This document shows positions 6,431-15,258 of a stretch of DNA of 64,000 bases, piece by piece; within the stretch, counting starts at the first letter, position 1, and every line of letters starts with the position of its first letter. Where the stretch lies: NCBI GenBank assembly GCA_004298155.1, contig SCRD01000028.1, forward strand, positions 62,001 to 126,000. The letters run 5' to 3'. This stretch comes from Acidobacteriota bacterium. Lineage in GTDB: Bacteria > Acidobacteriota > Terriglobia > UBA7540. A program made the translations under genes and the position numbers. The notes beneath the pieces were generated by a model. The model was not told where the DNA came from, did not search any database, and saw only the letters and a program-made list of their open reading frames with translations.

Positions 6431-8788
6431 TCATGAAGAAGAATTCTTGTTGATTTCCCCGCGCGTAATCCCCAGCTTCCTCATCTTGGAATTAAGTGTT
6501 GTTCGCTTTAGCCCCAGGAGGGCTGCTGCGCCATTGGGGCCACTGATAATCCCCCGTGACTGTCTCAACATCCGAAGGATGTGTTCGCGCTCAGCGTCTT
6601 CTAGAGTTCCAGCGGTTTCTCCATCACCCTTTTCACCCTCGATCGGCGCCAGTTCTGCCAATGGAACGCGTAGAACCGGTCCCGGAGACAAGATGACTGC
6701 CCGCTCTATAATATTCTCAAGTTCGCGAACATTGCCCGGCCAGTGCCACCGGACAAGGGCCTCCATTGCTTCCGGGGGAATGATCTCAATGCGCCGGTGC
6801 ATTCTATCTGCGTGTTTCTGCGCAAAGTACCGGACCAGAATGGGGATATCCTCGGCGCGCTCCCTCAAGGGGGGCACCGTGATGGGGAAAACTCTGAGGC
6901 GGTAATAAAGGTCGCTTCGAAACTGCCGGTCGGCGACCATCCGGGCCAGGTCACGATTGGTTGCCGCCAGCAGCCGAACGTCCACTGGAATCGTCCGCGT
7001 GCTGCCCAGCCGCTCAAACTCTTTTTCCTGGAGCGCCCGCAGAAGTTTGGGCTGAAGTTCAAGCGGGATATCTCCGACTTCATCGAGAAAGAGAGTTCCC
7101 TCGTGGGCAAGTTCCAGTCGGCCGATTTTTTGCGAGATGGCCCCGGTGAAGGCCCCCTTCTCATGGCCGAAGAGCTCGCTCTCCAGCAGGCCCGTGGGGA
7201 TTGCAGCGCAGTTGAGCTTGACGAAGGTGCGATCGCGCCGCGGGCTTAGATCGTGAATAGCCCGAGCAATCAACTCCTTTCCCGTCCCGGTCTCGCCTAG
7301 AATCAAGACGGTGGCGTTAGTGGGACCGACAGATTCCACCTGCTTCAGGATTCGCTTGAGGACTGGGCTTTCTCCGATGATCTCCTCAAAGTGATATTCG
7401 GTCCTGATTTCTTCTTCCAGATAAAGTTTTTCTTCGGCCAGCCGCTCTTTCAGCTCCGCCACCTTGCGATAAGTCATCGCGTTATCCAGAGCAATGGCAA
7501 CGTGGCCTGCCACCTGTTGAAGCAGGTCTACTTGTTGCGTTCCAAACGCGCCTTTCAGCCGGCTGACAAGGTTCAGCGTCCCGAGCACGCGGTCCTGCGT
7601 AATGAGCGGCAGGAAGCAGGCCGACTTCACGCCTCCAGCCGCCAGGCGGTCAGCAGCTCTCGATCTGGCAGCGCCGCTTTCAAGATCATTGAGGACCAGC
7701 GGCTGGCGGGAATTCATCGCGCATCCCGCCAGGGCCTCCTGGGCAGGTGAAAGCATCTCTTTTCCCAGCGCGGATTCTTTGTCGGGATGTTCCAGGGAAA
7801 GGAGCCGGAGATCCTTGCTATCAGGCCCATAGAGAGCCAGCGATGCGTATTCGTGCGGCATGATCCGGCGAAGCGTTGCCGAGATCGCAGTGAAAAGTTC
7901 CCGCACATCCAGGTTGGATAGCAGGACCATGCTGATTTCCAGCAGAAGCGCTTCTTCTGCTTTTTTCCGTTGCGTAATGTCGGTAGAGATGCCCGCCACG
8001 GCGTAAGGCCTCCCCTGGGGATCGTACAGCGGGACCTTGATCGAAATGTAGGTGTGTATGCTGCCCGTGTGCGTAACAACTTCTTCGAATTCCAGCGGGG
8101 CCGCTGCCTCCAGAACCTTATGGTCATTGGCGCGCAGGGTATCCGCCATCTCTTTGGGGAAGAGATCGTAATCGGTCTTGCCTTTTGCCTGGCCCTTCGG
8201 GATGTTGTAGAGCTCCTCGAAGCGGCGGTTGACGCGGAGGTATCGGCTTTCGAGGTCCTTGACAAAGATGACGGTGGTGGAGTTGTCCAGAATACTCTGG
8301 AGCTGTTCTTCGCTTGTGCGTAGTGCGTCCTCAGCCTGCTTACGCCGTGTGATGTCACGAACTACGCTTAGCACGATCGTGCCCTTACGGGTTTCAATCG
8401 GGCTCAACATGATTTCGACAGGAAATTCACGTCCGTCTTTGTGTTTCGCAAGCAGTTCCAGCCCGCTGCCCATGGTTCTCAGGTGGGGCCCAGCCTGATA
8501 ATCGCTGCGGTAGCGCTCATGTGCTTTGCGGAACCTGTCCGTGACGAGGATCTCAATGGGCTGGCCCAGCAATTCAGAACGAGAATATCCAAACATCTTT
8601 TCGGTCTGGGCGTTTACCCGCGTAATCAGGCCTTTCGAGTCCACAACCAGGACGCTGTCGGGTGACGCCTCAAAAAATTGCTCGAACAGGGCTGGTGTTT
8701 CTTCCTGTCCGTTTCCTGCTCCTTCTGCAGGAGTCTGATCGTTTTGTGACCGAAGAGTTTCCTGATTGGGTGCGTCACTTGAAGCCAC
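6431..8788 (-). CDS. Sigma-54-dependent activator with PAS-PAS-GAF sensor region
   Basis: This is an enhancer-binding protein that would activate RNA polymerase carrying sigma-54. In order it has two PAS domains (about residues 30-150 and 165-280), a GAF domain (about 290-440), the AAA+ module and a Fis-type helix-turn-helix at the C-terminus. Walker A (GETGTGKE), the sigma-54 contact loop GAFTGA and Walker B ([10 protein letters not shown]) are intact. There is no receiver domain, so it senses directly through PAS/GAF, as FhlA-type proteins do. I place the start at GTG 8786-8788, preceded by GAGG; the frame extends to 8926, but those 46 codons look non-coding. Its targets are unknown; no clear sigma-54 promoter was found nearby. 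Confidence 0.9.
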   Translation of the reverse strand: MASSDAPNQETLRSQNDQTPAEGAGNGQEETPALFEQFFEASPDSVLVVDSKGLITRVNAQTEKMFGYSRSELLGQPIEILVTDRFRKAHERYRSDYQAGPHLRTMGSGLELLAKHKDGREFPVEIMLSPIETRKGTIVLSVVRDITRRKQAEDALRTSEEQLQSILDNSTTVIFVKDLESRYLRVNRRFEELYNIPKGQAKGKTDYDLFPKEMADTLRANDHKVLEAAAPLEFEEVVTHTGSIHTYISIKVPLYDPQGRPYAVAGISTDITQRKKAEEALLLEISMVLLSNLDVRELFTAISATLRRIMPHEYASLALYGPDSKDLRLLSLEHPDKESALGKEMLSPAQEALAGCAMNSRQPLVLNDLESGAARSRAADRLAAGGVKSACFLPLITQDRVLGTLNLVSRLKGAFGTQQVDLLQQVAGHVAIALDNAMTYRKVAELKERLAEEKLYLEEEIRTEYHFEEIIGESPVLKRILKQVESVGPTNATVLILGETGTGKELIARAIHDLSPRRDRTFVKLNCAAIPTGLLESELFGHEKGAFTGAISQKIGRLELAHEGTLFLDEVGDIPLELQPKLLRALQEKEFERLGSTRTIPVDVRLLAATNRDLARMVADRQFRSDLYYRLRVFPITVPPLRERAEDIPILVRYFAQKHADRMHRRIEIIPPEAMEALVRWHWPGNVRELENIIERAVILSPGPVLRVPLAELAPIEGEKGDGETAGTLEDAEREHILRMLRQSRGIISGPNGAAALLGLKRTTLNSKMRKLGITRGEINKNSSS

Positions 8789-9594
8789 AGCTACCTCGTG
8801 CCCAAGAGCCCGTTGGAACTTGCGGCCGTGCCAGGTGTACCTGCCTTCTCGCCGGTGAGTTCCTGGCAATTCAAATGGTTGCGGCCTGGGCGCAAAGAAA
8901 CTTTTGAATACGAACGAAGCATGCACCCTGGCGCCATAGACGCAGCAAGGGGAAGTCGGGTTTCATTAAAAAGATTATTCAGCACAAGGGATTGGCGGGC
9001 TTGCTTCACCCATCCGGCAGGCGTGTTTTCCACAACTGTCGTCGCCCACTCCAATCCCTGAAAAGAGCTGCAGAAAGAGTCGTCGGGAAAGTCAAGCCCG
9101 GCGTTCAACCGAAGAGGGCGCGCTAATTGCTGCAAATGATTATACGTGCGCCTGTGCATTGAGCACGGACCCCCGTTTTCTCGAAGCCTCAGGTTAAACG
9201 CTGCCTTCCCAGCCATGCCCCTGCACAAGACCCTTGGCAGGATACCTATGTTTTTACCATATCATTGCCGCCTGCTGGCCATCAAGGATTGGGTATGAGG
9301 GAGTGGACGAGCACGATCGTCCCCGGGGGACTCGGGCCGGAGAGTAACTCGGGAGGGTGGGAGCGAAACGGCCGCGTTAAGTCGCTGGCCTTGCGGAGCT
9401 CTGCGCCTGCTGCCGCTTCCTGGCTCCGCTTATTTGTAGCTTCGTTTTCGCTTGCGTCCACCCTCCTCCTAACTGCAGGGTCGCTCTTTCACTCCCTTTT
9501 TTCGGTGACGGCGGTCACAAGGTTTGGTGATTCGAACCGCCGGCCGCAACTGCCGATGAAGGCTGATTGCTTTGCATTCAGGAGTACCGCCGTT
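8789..9594. other. Long gene-free stretch with one CRP-type palindrome
   Basis: No ORF in this stretch shows a recognisable protein family or a good ribosome site. The one element that stands out is the GTGA-N6-TCAC palindrome at 9505-9518. The stretch may hold a small RNA or the promoter region of the sigma-54 activator gene. Confidence 0.4.
9505..9518. promoter_or_regulatory. CRP-type palindrome GTGA-N6-TCAC in a gene-free stretch
   Basis: GTGACGGCGGTCAC, followed by A, fits the same motif as the other five sites. No gene starts nearby: the small membrane gene ends toward it at 9595, and the sigma-54 activator begins more than 700 bases to the left. Confidence 0.45.
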
Positions 9595-9873
9595 TCAACG
9601 CCGGATGCCCCGAGACCCAGCAGGAATAATTCGGCTCAGCCATTCACCGGCGCGTATCTTTGCTGCGTCAAGCCGTCTGCAGAGTGAAGGAAACCGGCCG
9701 CGCAATTTCTGGAGGAGTCTGCGAGCCCATGCATATTCAAAGGAGAGGATCGTAATTCCAATCAGGAGGAACAGCAGGCCTTGAAGGAAGGGCAGGAAAA
9801 GGCCGAGTGCGCCAAGGGCAATGAAGCTCCACCCGGCAGCGAGGCTCAGCCATCGCCTGAATCTTCTCGTCAT
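9595..9873 (-). CDS. Small PGPGW-type membrane protein
   Basis: Start ATG 9871-9873 follows GGAGC. The 92-residue product has a basic N-terminus (MTRRFRRW), two hydrophobic helices separated by a turn (GALGLFLPFLQGLLFLLIG) and a long basic cytoplasmic tail. The GALGL-x-LPFLQG pattern resembles the putative transmembrane family PGPGW, whose function is unknown. It reads in the same direction as the regulatory genes to its left but is separated from them by a long gap. A longer frame to 9972 exists but lacks a ribosome site. Identification rests on motif and topology only. Confidence 0.65.
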   Translation of the reverse strand: MTRRFRRWLSLAAGWSFIALGALGLFLPFLQGLLFLLIGITILSFEYAWARRLLQKLRGRFPSLCRRLDAAKIRAGEWLSRIIPAGSRGIRR

Positions 9874-10042
9874 AATGTTAAAAGCTCCAGCAGCGCACCG
9901 TTGAGAACAGCCGTTTCCCCTTTCACTCAGGGCAAGCCGTCCCCGCAGAGAAGTCCAGAAAACCCTTTGCATCGCTGTTCACACGTTTTCGCCTGAGAAG
10001 AGCTCAAATCTGACTGCTGAGCCTCCATGGCCGTAAAGCTGG

Positions 10043-10315
10043 TCAGGAAGCCTTCTTGGTTTCGCCCACAAAACTGTTGTAAAGCAGGGCCATGACCGCC
10101 CCTCCGATTCCACCATCCACCAGCCCATATATTGCTCCAACCAGCACATCCAGAAAGTGCCGCGTATTGTGGAAGCCCGGGTAGATCGAGCTAGCCAGTC
10201 CGAGAAACGCAGTTCCATAGGAAGGCGCTGCAAGGTTGATGAGCCCTACCAGAAGAATACACAATGCCCACAGGATTCCGATTGTCAGGCCTACACCTTT
10301 TACTGATAGCTGCAT
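10043..10315 (-). CDS. Small two- or three-helix membrane protein
   Basis: The 90-residue product starts at ATG 10313-10315 after a strong GAGGAGG. It has an N-terminal helix (GLTIGILWALCILLVGLINL), a short polar stretch with SIYPGFHNTRH, and a glycine-rich second hydrophobic segment (VLVGAIYGLVDGGIGGAVMALLY). I recall similar hypothetical proteins from acidobacterial genomes, often near stress genes, but no function is known. It lies just downstream of the universal stress protein gene on the same strand, 58 bases away, and may share its transcript. Confidence 0.7.
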   Translation of the reverse strand: MQLSVKGVGLTIGILWALCILLVGLINLAAPSYGTAFLGLASSIYPGFHNTRHFLDVLVGAIYGLVDGGIGGAVMALLYNSFVGETKKAS

Positions 10316-10373
10316 AGCCAGTCCTCCTCAGTTATTTTTGGATAATCCGAGACCTTGCGCGCCTATCATCTCA

Positions 10374-10925
10374 CTAATGGCCGCCCCGTTCCATCTGTGG
10401 GGCCGGGCGGAATTTTCTGCTCTTGGCGGTTTCAGTTTTTTTCTTCGGAAGGCTTTCTTTCGTCTCTTCTCCGCTCACCACAACAGGCTCGGCTTTTGGC
10501 TTGCGTGCCGGCACTTGAACCAGCACTCTGCAGGGCGCGTGGTGAATCACGTGCTGCACGGTGGATCCGAGCACCGTTTCGATCAGGCCATGATCGTGAT
10601 GATATCCAATGATCAGGAGTTCAATTCCCTCATCGATTGCCTCGCCCACGATGGCTTCACCGGCGCTGCGCGCCTTCAGCAGTTTGGTCGTGATGTGCAT
10701 GGAGAAATTATTGGAAGCGATCTGCCGCGCCAGTGAAAGCACCTGTTCGCCGGGCTTTTCAAAAATGGGGTCTATAACATCAATGGGCAAACCCGGGGGC
10801 ACCTCGATCACGTGCAATGCAAGGAGGCTTGTCCCTGCCAGGCTCGCCAACTGGCAAGCCAGTTCGGTCAGGGTTCCTGCAGTGTCGGTGTCTCGCAGCG
10901 CTACCATCACTTTTGGCTTTTCCAT
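10374..10925 (-). CDS. Universal stress protein with C-terminal extension
   Basis: Start ATG 10923-10925 follows AGAAAGGAG. The first about 145 residues form one Usp domain: KPKVMVALRDTD at the first strand, LLALHVIEVP, ELLIIGYHHDHG and LGSTVQHVIHHAPCRVLV. The nucleotide-binding signature G-x2-G-x9-GS is only partly kept (HHDHG in place of HGRSG). The last about 38 residues are a lysine- and glutamate-rich tail that is not part of the Usp fold. It is transcribed away from the two-domain Usp gene at 11274, and a perfect CRP-type palindrome lies between them. Usp proteins commonly respond to oxygen or nutrient stress. Confidence 0.88.
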   Translation of the reverse strand: MEKPKVMVALRDTDTAGTLTELACQLASLAGTSLLALHVIEVPPGLPIDVIDPIFEKPGEQVLSLARQIASNNFSMHITTKLLKARSAGEAIVGEAIDEGIELLIIGYHHDHGLIETVLGSTVQHVIHHAPCRVLVQVPARKPKAEPVVVSGEETKESLPKKKTETAKSRKFRPAPQMERGGH

Positions 10926-11085
10926 GGTTTTCTCCTTTCTTCGCTTCAGGGGGAGACGCACACTAACAAGCGTCTGGAAACCTGCAAGCGGACCAGTTTC
11001 TCACACGGGCCCTGCCCGCCTTGACATCTTTCATCGCCGGCCTGGTTTCTCCTTTTTGATTCTCCACCCGAGCCCGCAATCGGGC

Positions 11086-11101
11086 TGTGAGCACGGTCAC
11101 A
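11086..11101. promoter_or_regulatory. Perfect CRP-consensus palindrome between two divergent usp genes
   Basis: TGTGAGCACGGTCACA matches TGTGA-N6-TCACA exactly. It sits near the middle of the 348-base divergent region, about 168 bases from the left start (10925) and 180 bases from the right start (11274), so one regulator dimer could serve both genes. Confidence 0.65.
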
Positions 11102-11273
11102 ACCGGGAGTAATGAGGGTCACGGTGTCCTGGCCTTTGCTCTGGTAAAGTGAATTTCGCTGGGAGGGACAGTCGCGATGGGTGCGGGCTAGCTTCTGGGC
11201 AGGAGAGGCGAACCCGCCAGGCCCAATGAAATTGGGACTCGCTCCTCCCAGCAGTCGTTAGAAGGAGCCGGTG

Positions 11274-12158
11274 ATGCTCAGAATCGAAAAGATCCTCTGC
11301 CCCATCGATTTTTCTGAGTACTCGCACAAGGCTTTTGAATATGCGCATTCCCTGGCGCAGCACTACGGTGCAAAACTGCTTTTGCAGCATGTTGTCCAGC
11401 CCCTGGCTTCCACATATCCCTACTACGCTTTTCCGGACGTCCTCAACGAAGTTGCCTTGAACCTTGAGAGCAGTGCTGATCAGAAACTTTCTGAGTTGGT
11501 TTCAGATCAACAGAGGGATGGATTGGAGATCCAGCGCTTCGTCCACAAGGGCACAGTGCCGGACTGCATCCTGGCATTCGCGGGGAGTCAGGGGGCGGAC
11601 CTTATCGTAATGGGGACCCACGGGCGTCAGGGGTTTGACCATTTCACCATGGGATCGGTAACGGAGAAGGTCTTGAGAAAAGCCCACTGCCCAGTGCTGG
11701 TGGTCCGAAAGCCCGCACACGATTTCGTCCATCCGGGGGATGTAACAGAGCCGGTCCAGCTGAAGAAACTGCTGTTTAGCACGGATTTTTCTGAATACTC
11801 GAGCCGTGCGCTTACGTACGCCCTGTCGCTGGCCATGGAATACAACGCGGAGCTTACCCTGCTCCATGTTCTTGAGGACGTGCCTGCCACAGACGGTCTG
11901 CAAGAGAGCGTTGCCGAAGTCACGAAAAGGCTCGAGGAACTGGCGCCGTCGGAAGCCGCCGACTGGTGCAGCGTCCGCACGGCCGTCCGCATTGGCAGTC
12001 CCTACCAGCAGGTCCTTCAGGTTGCCATCGAGACTGAGGCGGACCTTGTGGTGATGGGAGTTCGGGGCCGCAATGCAGTGGACCTCGCGTTGTTCGGCTC
12101 CACCACGCATCGCGTGATTCAACTGGGGGCGTGTCCCGTCCTGGCCGTGCACATCTGA
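11274..12158 (+). CDS. Two-domain universal stress protein
   Basis: The 294-residue protein is two Usp domains in tandem (about 1-145 and 155-294). Each begins with the [11 protein letters not shown] pattern, and each carries the nucleotide-binding signature: GTHGRQG...GSVTEKV in the first and GVRGRNA...GSTTHRV in the second. ATG 11274 is preferred over the GTG directly before it because it is spaced 6 bases from AAGGAG. The acyl-CoA synthetase/acetyltransferase gene follows 131 bases later. The gene is divergent from the single-domain usp gene and shares a CRP-type site with it. Role: cytoplasmic stress response; the ligand is unknown. Confidence 0.92.
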   Translation: MLRIEKILCPIDFSEYSHKAFEYAHSLAQHYGAKLLLQHVVQPLASTYPYYAFPDVLNEVALNLESSADQKLSELVSDQQRDGLEIQRFVHKGTVPDCILAFAGSQGADLIVMGTHGRQGFDHFTMGSVTEKVLRKAHCPVLVVRKPAHDFVHPGDVTEPVQLKKLLFSTDFSEYSSRALTYALSLAMEYNAELTLLHVLEDVPATDGLQESVAEVTKRLEELAPSEAADWCSVRTAVRIGSPYQQVLQVAIETEADLVVMGVRGRNAVDLALFGSTTHRVIQLGACPVLAVHI

Positions 12159-12289
12159 GAAGGAATTTTGTCTGTGAAGCAGCGAGTTTTGCAAGCGCGG
12201 CGAGGGTTCGTGACGCTCAACTTTTTGAACTGCACCGCCGCAAGCACTTGAATTATGCCGGCAAGAGCGTTCAGAATAGAAAGGTCATT

Positions 12290-15064
12290 ATGGCAAACGT
12301 AATGAAACCCCCCGCAAAGCCAACCTTCGAACGCGCGCACGATATCTACCGCCAGATGCACCACCCGCTGGATGTTTTTTTCTCCCCCGAGAGCGTTGCT
12401 GTCATCGGCGCGACTGAAGCCTCGGGCAGCGTAGGGCGCACGCTCTTGTGGAACCTGATCAGCAGCCCATTTGGGGGCATTGTATATCCTGTAAATCCCA
12501 AGAGAAGCCATGTGCTCGGCATCAGGGCCTATCCCAGCATCGGCGCCCTGCCTGAGCCTGTGGACCTGGCGGTGATTATTACTCCGGCCCAGACGGTGCC
12601 GGGCCTTGTCGGTGAGTGCGTGGACGCAGGCGTCAAGGGCATCATCGTTATTTCTGCCGGCTTCAAGGAGAGCGGACCTGAAGGTGTGCAGCGCGAAGCG
12701 GAGATTATGAGGCATCTTCGACGCGGGAAGACCCGGTTGATTGGTCCAAACTGTCTCGGCGTGATGAGCCCACTGACGGGCATCAACGCCTCTTTCGCAC
12801 GTGCTTCCGCCCAGCCAGGCAACGTGGCTTTCATCAGCCAGAGCGGCGCGCTCTGCACGGCCGTGCTGGACTGGAGCCTGCGAGAGCACGTTGGCTTCAG
12901 CGCTTTCCTCTCCATCGGCTCCATGCTTGACGTGGGATGGGGCGACCTGATCGACCATCTCGGTGATGATCCGAATACCCACAGCATTATTCTTTATATG
13001 GAATCAATCGGTAATCCGAGGGCTTTCCTTTCCGCCGCCCGCGAGGTGGGCCTTTCAAAACCCATCATTGTGATCAAGGCCGGTCGCACGGAAGCGGCGG
13101 CGCGCGCTGCCGCGTCACACACCGGGGCTCTGGCCGGCAGCGACGAAGTTCTGGAGGCTGCATTCCGGCGTTCCGGAGTTCTGCGCGTCTCGAGCATCGC
13201 CGACCTTTTCTCGATGGCGGAAGTCCTGGCCAAGCAGCCGCGCCCGAAGGGCCCGCGCCTTGCCATCCTGACCAATGCTGGAGGGCCCGGCGTGCTGGCC
13301 ACGGACGCACTCTCTCTTCACGGCGGCGAGCTTGCCACGCTCTCTGATAGCACCATCGAATCCCTGAACGCCATCCTTCCGCCCCACTGGAGCCACAACA
13401 ACCCTGTGGATGTACTGGGAGACGCGGACCCGGACCGGTACGCGAAATCGGTCGAGATTGTTGCGGCGGACGCCGGCAGTGATGGGTTGCTGGTCATCCT
13501 GACTCCCCAGGCTATGACGGACCCCACCGAAACCGCCGAAAAGCTGACACGCTTTTCAAAGCTGAAAGGCAAACCGATCCTGGCAAGCTGGATGGGCGGA
13601 ACCGAGATTCTGGCTGGCCAGGAGATTCTGAACCGGGCCAATATTCCGACGTTTCTCTATCCCGACGCCGCGGTCCGCACGTTCCAGTACATGTGGCAAT
13701 ACAGTTATAACCTGCGCGGCCTTTATGAGACGCCCATGCTGGTTTCAAGCAGCGAAGAAAATGGCATCCGTCGCGATGATGCCAAGGCCATCATTCAGGA
13801 GGTCCAGAAGTCCGGCCGGACGCTATTGAACGAGTTTGAATCGAAGCGGTTGCTGGCGGCTTATGGCATTCCGACGGTCCCCACTTTTGCAGCGACGTCG
13901 GAAGACGAAGCGGTGGAGCTGGCGCACAAGACAGGCTATCCCGCTGTGTTGAAGCTGCTTTCTGAAACGATTACTCACAAGACCGACGTGGGCGGGGTCC
14001 AACTCCGCCTTTGCGATGAAGATTCTGTGCGGCGTGCCTATCGCGCCATCGAGTCCTCCGTGTTGGAGAAAACAGGCCCCGGAAATTTTGGCGGTGTTTC
14101 CGTCCAACCTATGATTGAGTTTAAGGGTTTCGAAATCATTCTGGGCAGTACATTCGATCCCCAGTTCGGGTCTGTACTGCTGTTTGGGTCGGGCGGACAG
14201 CTGGTGGAGGTATACAAGGACCGCTCACTGGCGCTGCCGCCGCTCAACACCACACTGGCCCGGCGCATGATGGAGCAGACGCGTATCTGGGCGGCGCTCA
14301 AAGGCGTGCGCGGGCAGAAAGCCGTGGACCTCGCAGCACTCGAACGCCTGATGGTGAGATTCAGCCAACTGGTGGTCGAGCAACGACGCATCCGCGAGAT
14401 TGACATTAATCCGCTTTTAGCTTCCTCGAATGGATTGATTGCCCTCGACGCGCGCATCGTCCTGCATGGCAGCGACGTCAGCGAGGAACAATTGCCCAAG
14501 CTCGCCATCCGTCCCTACCCGTCACAGTATAGCTATCGGTGGACGCTGAAGGACGGCACGCCCGTGGTTATCCGCCCTATTCGCCCGGAGGACGAGCCGT
14601 TGATGGTGAGCTTCCATCACACCCTCTCCGAGCGCAGCGTCTACATGCGCTATTTCCACCTGCTCTCACTCAGCCGCCGCATTGAGCATGACCGCCTCAC
14701 ACGCATCTGCTTTATCGATTATGACCGCGAGATGGCCCTGGTGGCCGAATACACCGATCCCGCAAGCGGCGAAAAGCAGATTCTTGGAGTCGGGCGGCTC
14801 AGCAAGCTGCATGAATCGGGCGGGGCAGAAGCCGCCATCGTCATCAGCGACCAATTCCAGCGCAAAGGCCTGGGCACCGAACTTCTCAACCGACTGCTGC
14901 AGGTGGCCCGCGACGAAAAGCTGGATTTTGTGGCGGCAGAAATTCTGCGCGAAAACCCCGAAATGCGCCGCATGGTGGAAAAAGTCGGCTTCACCCTGGA
15001 AGGCGCCGAGGAATCGACCGTGCGCGCCGTCTACAACTTGAAAAACGCTGTCCCCGCCGCTTGA
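12290..15064 (+). CDS. ADP-forming acyl-CoA synthetase fused to GNAT acetyltransferase (Pat-like)
   Basis: The 924-residue protein has the order of bacterial protein acetyltransferases such as Pat/YfiQ. It has a CoA-binding Rossmann domain ([14 protein letters not shown]), ligase domains ([22 protein letters not shown]), an ATP-grasp domain ([17 protein letters not shown]) and a GNAT domain in the last about 150 residues ([14 protein letters not shown]). The SHTGALAG motif keeps the histidine that is phosphorylated in ADP-forming acetyl-CoA synthetases, so synthetase activity is possible; in enterobacterial Pat that half is inactive. Start ATG 12290 follows GAAAGG; the 53 codons upstream look non-coding. 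Adjacent stress genes and a Crp-type regulator suggest control of metabolism by lysine acetylation, but this is inference. Confidence 0.92.
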   Translation: MANVMKPPAKPTFERAHDIYRQMHHPLDVFFSPESVAVIGATEASGSVGRTLLWNLISSPFGGIVYPVNPKRSHVLGIRAYPSIGALPEPVDLAVIITPAQTVPGLVGECVDAGVKGIIVISAGFKESGPEGVQREAEIMRHLRRGKTRLIGPNCLGVMSPLTGINASFARASAQPGNVAFISQSGALCTAVLDWSLREHVGFSAFLSIGSMLDVGWGDLIDHLGDDPNTHSIILYMESIGNPRAFLSAAREVGLSKPIIVIKAGRTEAAARAAASHTGALAGSDEVLEAAFRRSGVLRVSSIADLFSMAEVLAKQPRPKGPRLAILTNAGGPGVLATDALSLHGGELATLSDSTIESLNAILPPHWSHNNPVDVLGDADPDRYAKSVEIVAADAGSDGLLVILTPQAMTDPTETAEKLTRFSKLKGKPILASWMGGTEILAGQEILNRANIPTFLYPDAAVRTFQYMWQYSYNLRGLYETPMLVSSSEENGIRRDDAKAIIQEVQKSGRTLLNEFESKRLLAAYGIPTVPTFAATSEDEAVELAHKTGYPAVLKLLSETITHKTDVGGVQLRLCDEDSVRRAYRAIESSVLEKTGPGNFGGVSVQPMIEFKGFEIILGSTFDPQFGSVLLFGSGGQLVEVYKDRSLALPPLNTTLARRMMEQTRIWAALKGVRGQKAVDLAALERLMVRFSQLVVEQRRIREIDINPLLASSNGLIALDARIVLHGSDVSEEQLPKLAIRPYPSQYSYRWTLKDGTPVVIRPIRPEDEPLMVSFHHTLSERSVYMRYFHLLSLSRRIEHDRLTRICFIDYDREMALVAEYTDPASGEKQILGVGRLSKLHESGGAEAAIVISDQFQRKGLGTELLNRLLQVARDEKLDFVAAEILRENPEMRRMVEKVGFTLEGAEESTVRAVYNLKNAVPAA

Positions 15065-15258
15065 TTTCCATCCTTAGTGTTGCACTTGTCCCGCAGCCTT
15101 GAACGTATGCATCGTGTCCACCTGCGAAAGACATGTGGCCGGTGCAGGCGGGCCTGTAGCAGCCGCGTATGGCCGAAGGCCCGGGCACGCCACCCCGGAC
15201 AAACATTTTGCCGCCCGTTGACGCGCTGGTGACATATTCCAAAGGCTGGCCGCGTAGC

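Noticed and set aside
8789-8926. Upstream extension of the sigma-54 activator to an ATG at 8926
   Set aside because: No ribosome site and a non-conserved-looking sequence; GTG 8788 has GAGG at the right distance.
9522-9552. GGTTCGAATC on the minus strand, resembling a tRNA T-loop
   Set aside because: The stem bases do not pair and no acceptor or anticodon arm can be drawn around it.
9265-9687. 140-codon open frame in the gene-free stretch
   Set aside because: Ser/Pro/Arg-rich composition, no ribosome site and overlap with the 3' end of the membrane protein gene on the other strand.
12119-12982. 287-codon open frame antisense to the acyl-CoA synthetase/acetyltransferase gene
   Set aside because: It lies opposite a strong domain match and has no ribosome site or family resemblance.
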